From DAOUCP01 sp034432155 (GTDB lineage Bacteria; Chloroflexota; Anaerolineae; Epilineales; Epilineaceae), in the NCBI GenBank assembly GCA_034432155.1, contig DAOUCP010000098.1:1-64000 (forward strand): a DNA stretch of 64,000 nucleotides, written 5' to 3'. Below the pieces are notes generated by a model. It saw only the letters and a list, made by a program, of their open reading frames with translations, did not search any database and was not told where the DNA came from. Below are positions 62,915-64,000 of this stretch, in pieces. The position numbers and the translations under genes were made by a program. How positions within the stretch are numbered: the first letter of the stretch is position 1; each line of letters opens with the position of its first letter.

Positions 62915-63008
62915 TTTTCAGGATCGATGGGCGATCGTTCGTTCGGGTGGCACTCGTCTGCCGCGCAGGCCGGCGGTACTTCCAGGCAGGGATGCCTCCC
63001 CGATTTCC

Positions 63009-64000
63009 TCAGGGCCGAACGGCCATCGGCAGGTAGACACGGGAGCCCGCCGCTTCCGGCGGCGTTGCTACACCGGTTGTCGTGGCCACCGCGGTGAGGG
63101 GCGGCGTACCCGTCGAAACGACACTCGCCGTTCCAGTGGCTGCGACGGCCGTGGCCGTCCCGCTCTCGGTGGGCGTCTCTAAGGGTGCCGGGGTCTCGCT
63201 GGTGGGCAGCGTGCCGCTGGCGAGAGCGGTGGCTGTGACGACGGCAGTCGCTGTCTCTGTTCCGAGCGGTGTGGCCACGGCAGTGGCCGTCTCCGTTTCG
63301 CCCGCTGTGGACGAGGGCGGCGGCACCAGGCCGGTGCAGTCCAGGTAGTGCAGCGTGCCCCTGAGATCGCGCGGACCACGCACCGCCCCAGCGATGAGGA
63401 TTGGCGTCTGGTGCTGCGAGTCGTACACCATGGTCGCGCCGTAACGCTCACCTATCCAGGCGCCATTTAGCTTGGCCCAGGTCGCGGTGGTGGTGTCGAA
63501 CACCCACGTATAGTTCTCCGTGATGGGTAGTTCGTTACTGCCCAGGCCACCGTAGACGAGAAACCAGCGCCGCGCTGGGTCGTACACCGAGGCGTGGTAG
63601 GAACGGGCCGGCGGGCGATCGCCACGCGGCCGGATGGTCGTCGCCTGCGGTCGGGTCGGGCTCTGCTGGAGGTCAAGTTGCCACAAGAGGTCGCTGGCTC
63701 CCTGGTCGCCTTTGCTGCCGCCGAACAGCAGGATCCGCGGAACCGCCGGATCGTAGCCCAGCGCAGCGCCGTACAACCGGTCAGGAGCGGTGAAGGCACT
63801 CACCCGTGAGACGCGGAGGTCAATGCTGTGCCACCGGCTGAGCGGGCTCTGACTGCTGTTCGACTCGCGGCCGCCAACGACGAGAATGACCTTCTCCTCC
63901 GGCTGGATGGCCGAGACGTGATCCTGCAGCCGGCTGAGCACGCCGGTGGCGAAATCCTCGGTGGCCCAAAGCTTCTGCCGGGGCACATAGCGGAATACCG
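63009..64000 (-). CDS. Kelch-type beta-propeller protein, N-terminus beyond the window
   Basis: Partial. The frame is open to the window edge (VFRYVPRQKLWATEDF...), so the start lies outside. Kelch-like repeats are seen: RILLFGGSKGDQGASDLLWQ, RSYHASVYDPARRWFLVYGG and YTWVFDTTTATWAKLNGAW. A roughly 100-residue Thr/Ala/Pro stalk (TATAVATPLGTETATAVVTA-like) follows, and the protein ends GSRVYLPMAVRP. This layout (propeller, TxT stalk, YLP end) matches a secreted or surface protein. Ligand unknown. Confidence 0.8.
   Translation of the reverse strand, partial: VFRYVPRQKLWATEDFATGVLSRLQDHVSAIQPEEKVILVVGGRESNSSQSPLSRWHSIDLRVSRVSAFTAPDRLYGAALGYDPAVPRILLFGGSKGDQGASDLLWQLDLQQSPTRPQATTIRPRGDRPPARSYHASVYDPARRWFLVYGGLGSNELPITENYTWVFDTTTATWAKLNGAWIGERYGATMVYDSQHQTPILIAGAVRGPRDLRGTLHYLDCTGLVPPPSSTAGETETATAVATPLGTETATAVVTATALASGTLPTSETPAPLETPTESGTATAVAATGTASVVSTGTPPLTAVATTTGVATPPEAAGSRVYLPMAVRP

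Noticed and set aside
1..64000. CRISPR arrays, tRNA and rRNA genes
   Set aside because: The repeats seen are short tandem or two-copy repeats without regular spacers, and no cloverleaf or rRNA-like sequence was noticed by eye; a tRNA search program would settle this.

Overview
The window is about 64 kb of high-GC bacterial DNA. It is dense with iron-sulfur redox genes, and several secreted proteins end in a short hydrophobic (Y/F)LPxxx(R/H) motif, which I associate with Chloroflexota. My best guess is an uncultured, anaerobic or facultative member of that phylum. The assignment rests on overall character (GC, C-terminal motif, gene content) and not on a marker gene. No rRNA or tRNA gene was seen.

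Region 1 (1-17,850) is a central-carbon and redox locus. A leftward arm carries succinyl-CoA synthetase (sucC, sucD), malate:quinone oxidoreductase (mqo) and a two-subunit class I fumarase. A divergent rightward arm carries hdrC, hdrB, a four-subunit 2-oxoglutarate:ferredoxin oxidoreductase (korDABC), hdrA, an mvhD/flxD-type subunit, two Fe-S proteins and an NAD(P)-linked flavoprotein (flxC, flxB, flxA), then the two soluble subunits of succinate dehydrogenase/fumarate reductase. From hdrB onward the genes are mostly joined by 4-nt start/stop overlaps. Together they cover 2-oxoglutarate - succinyl-CoA - succinate - fumarate - malate - oxaloacetate, with the ferredoxin-dependent step embedded in an electron-bifurcation (Hdr-Flx) operon.

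Region 2 (17,850-23,350) holds a voltage-gated-type K+ channel, a VapBC toxin-antitoxin pair and a Fur-family regulator heading a zinc/manganese ABC transporter operon. A good promoter and a candidate Zur operator lie in front of it.

Region 3 (23,350-36,500) is accessory DNA. It has IS256-type remnants, a truncated duplicate of a helix-hairpin-helix membrane protein gene and its intact parent, a BNR/Asp-box repeat gene with one in-frame stop, a helicase-nuclease with a DUF1232 partner, two neighbouring secreted excalibur-domain proteins (one an endonuclease I), an AT-rich cutA and long gene-poor stretches.

Region 4 (36,500-48,100) starts with the most striking small find: a lasso-peptide precursor with the full leader motif and an 18-residue core, directly after a lasso-cyclase-type asparagine synthetase homolog. 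No B1/B2 leader-processing genes are visible. A large secreted gingipain-type (C25) peptidase, a decayed sucD copy, a frameshifted coiled-coil/nuclease-like gene, a secreted protein of unknown function and a type II NADH dehydrogenase follow.

Region 5 (48,350-57,000) is a second complete hdrCBA-flxDCBA set. It is preceded by a soluble receiver-histidine kinase protein and lacks kor genes. Region 6 (57,000-64,000) has a decayed heme-c/beta-propeller gene carrying a dispersed 51-bp repeat, an SLC13-type transporter with TrkA_C domains, a secreted glycosidase-like protein and a Kelch-type protein running off the window end.
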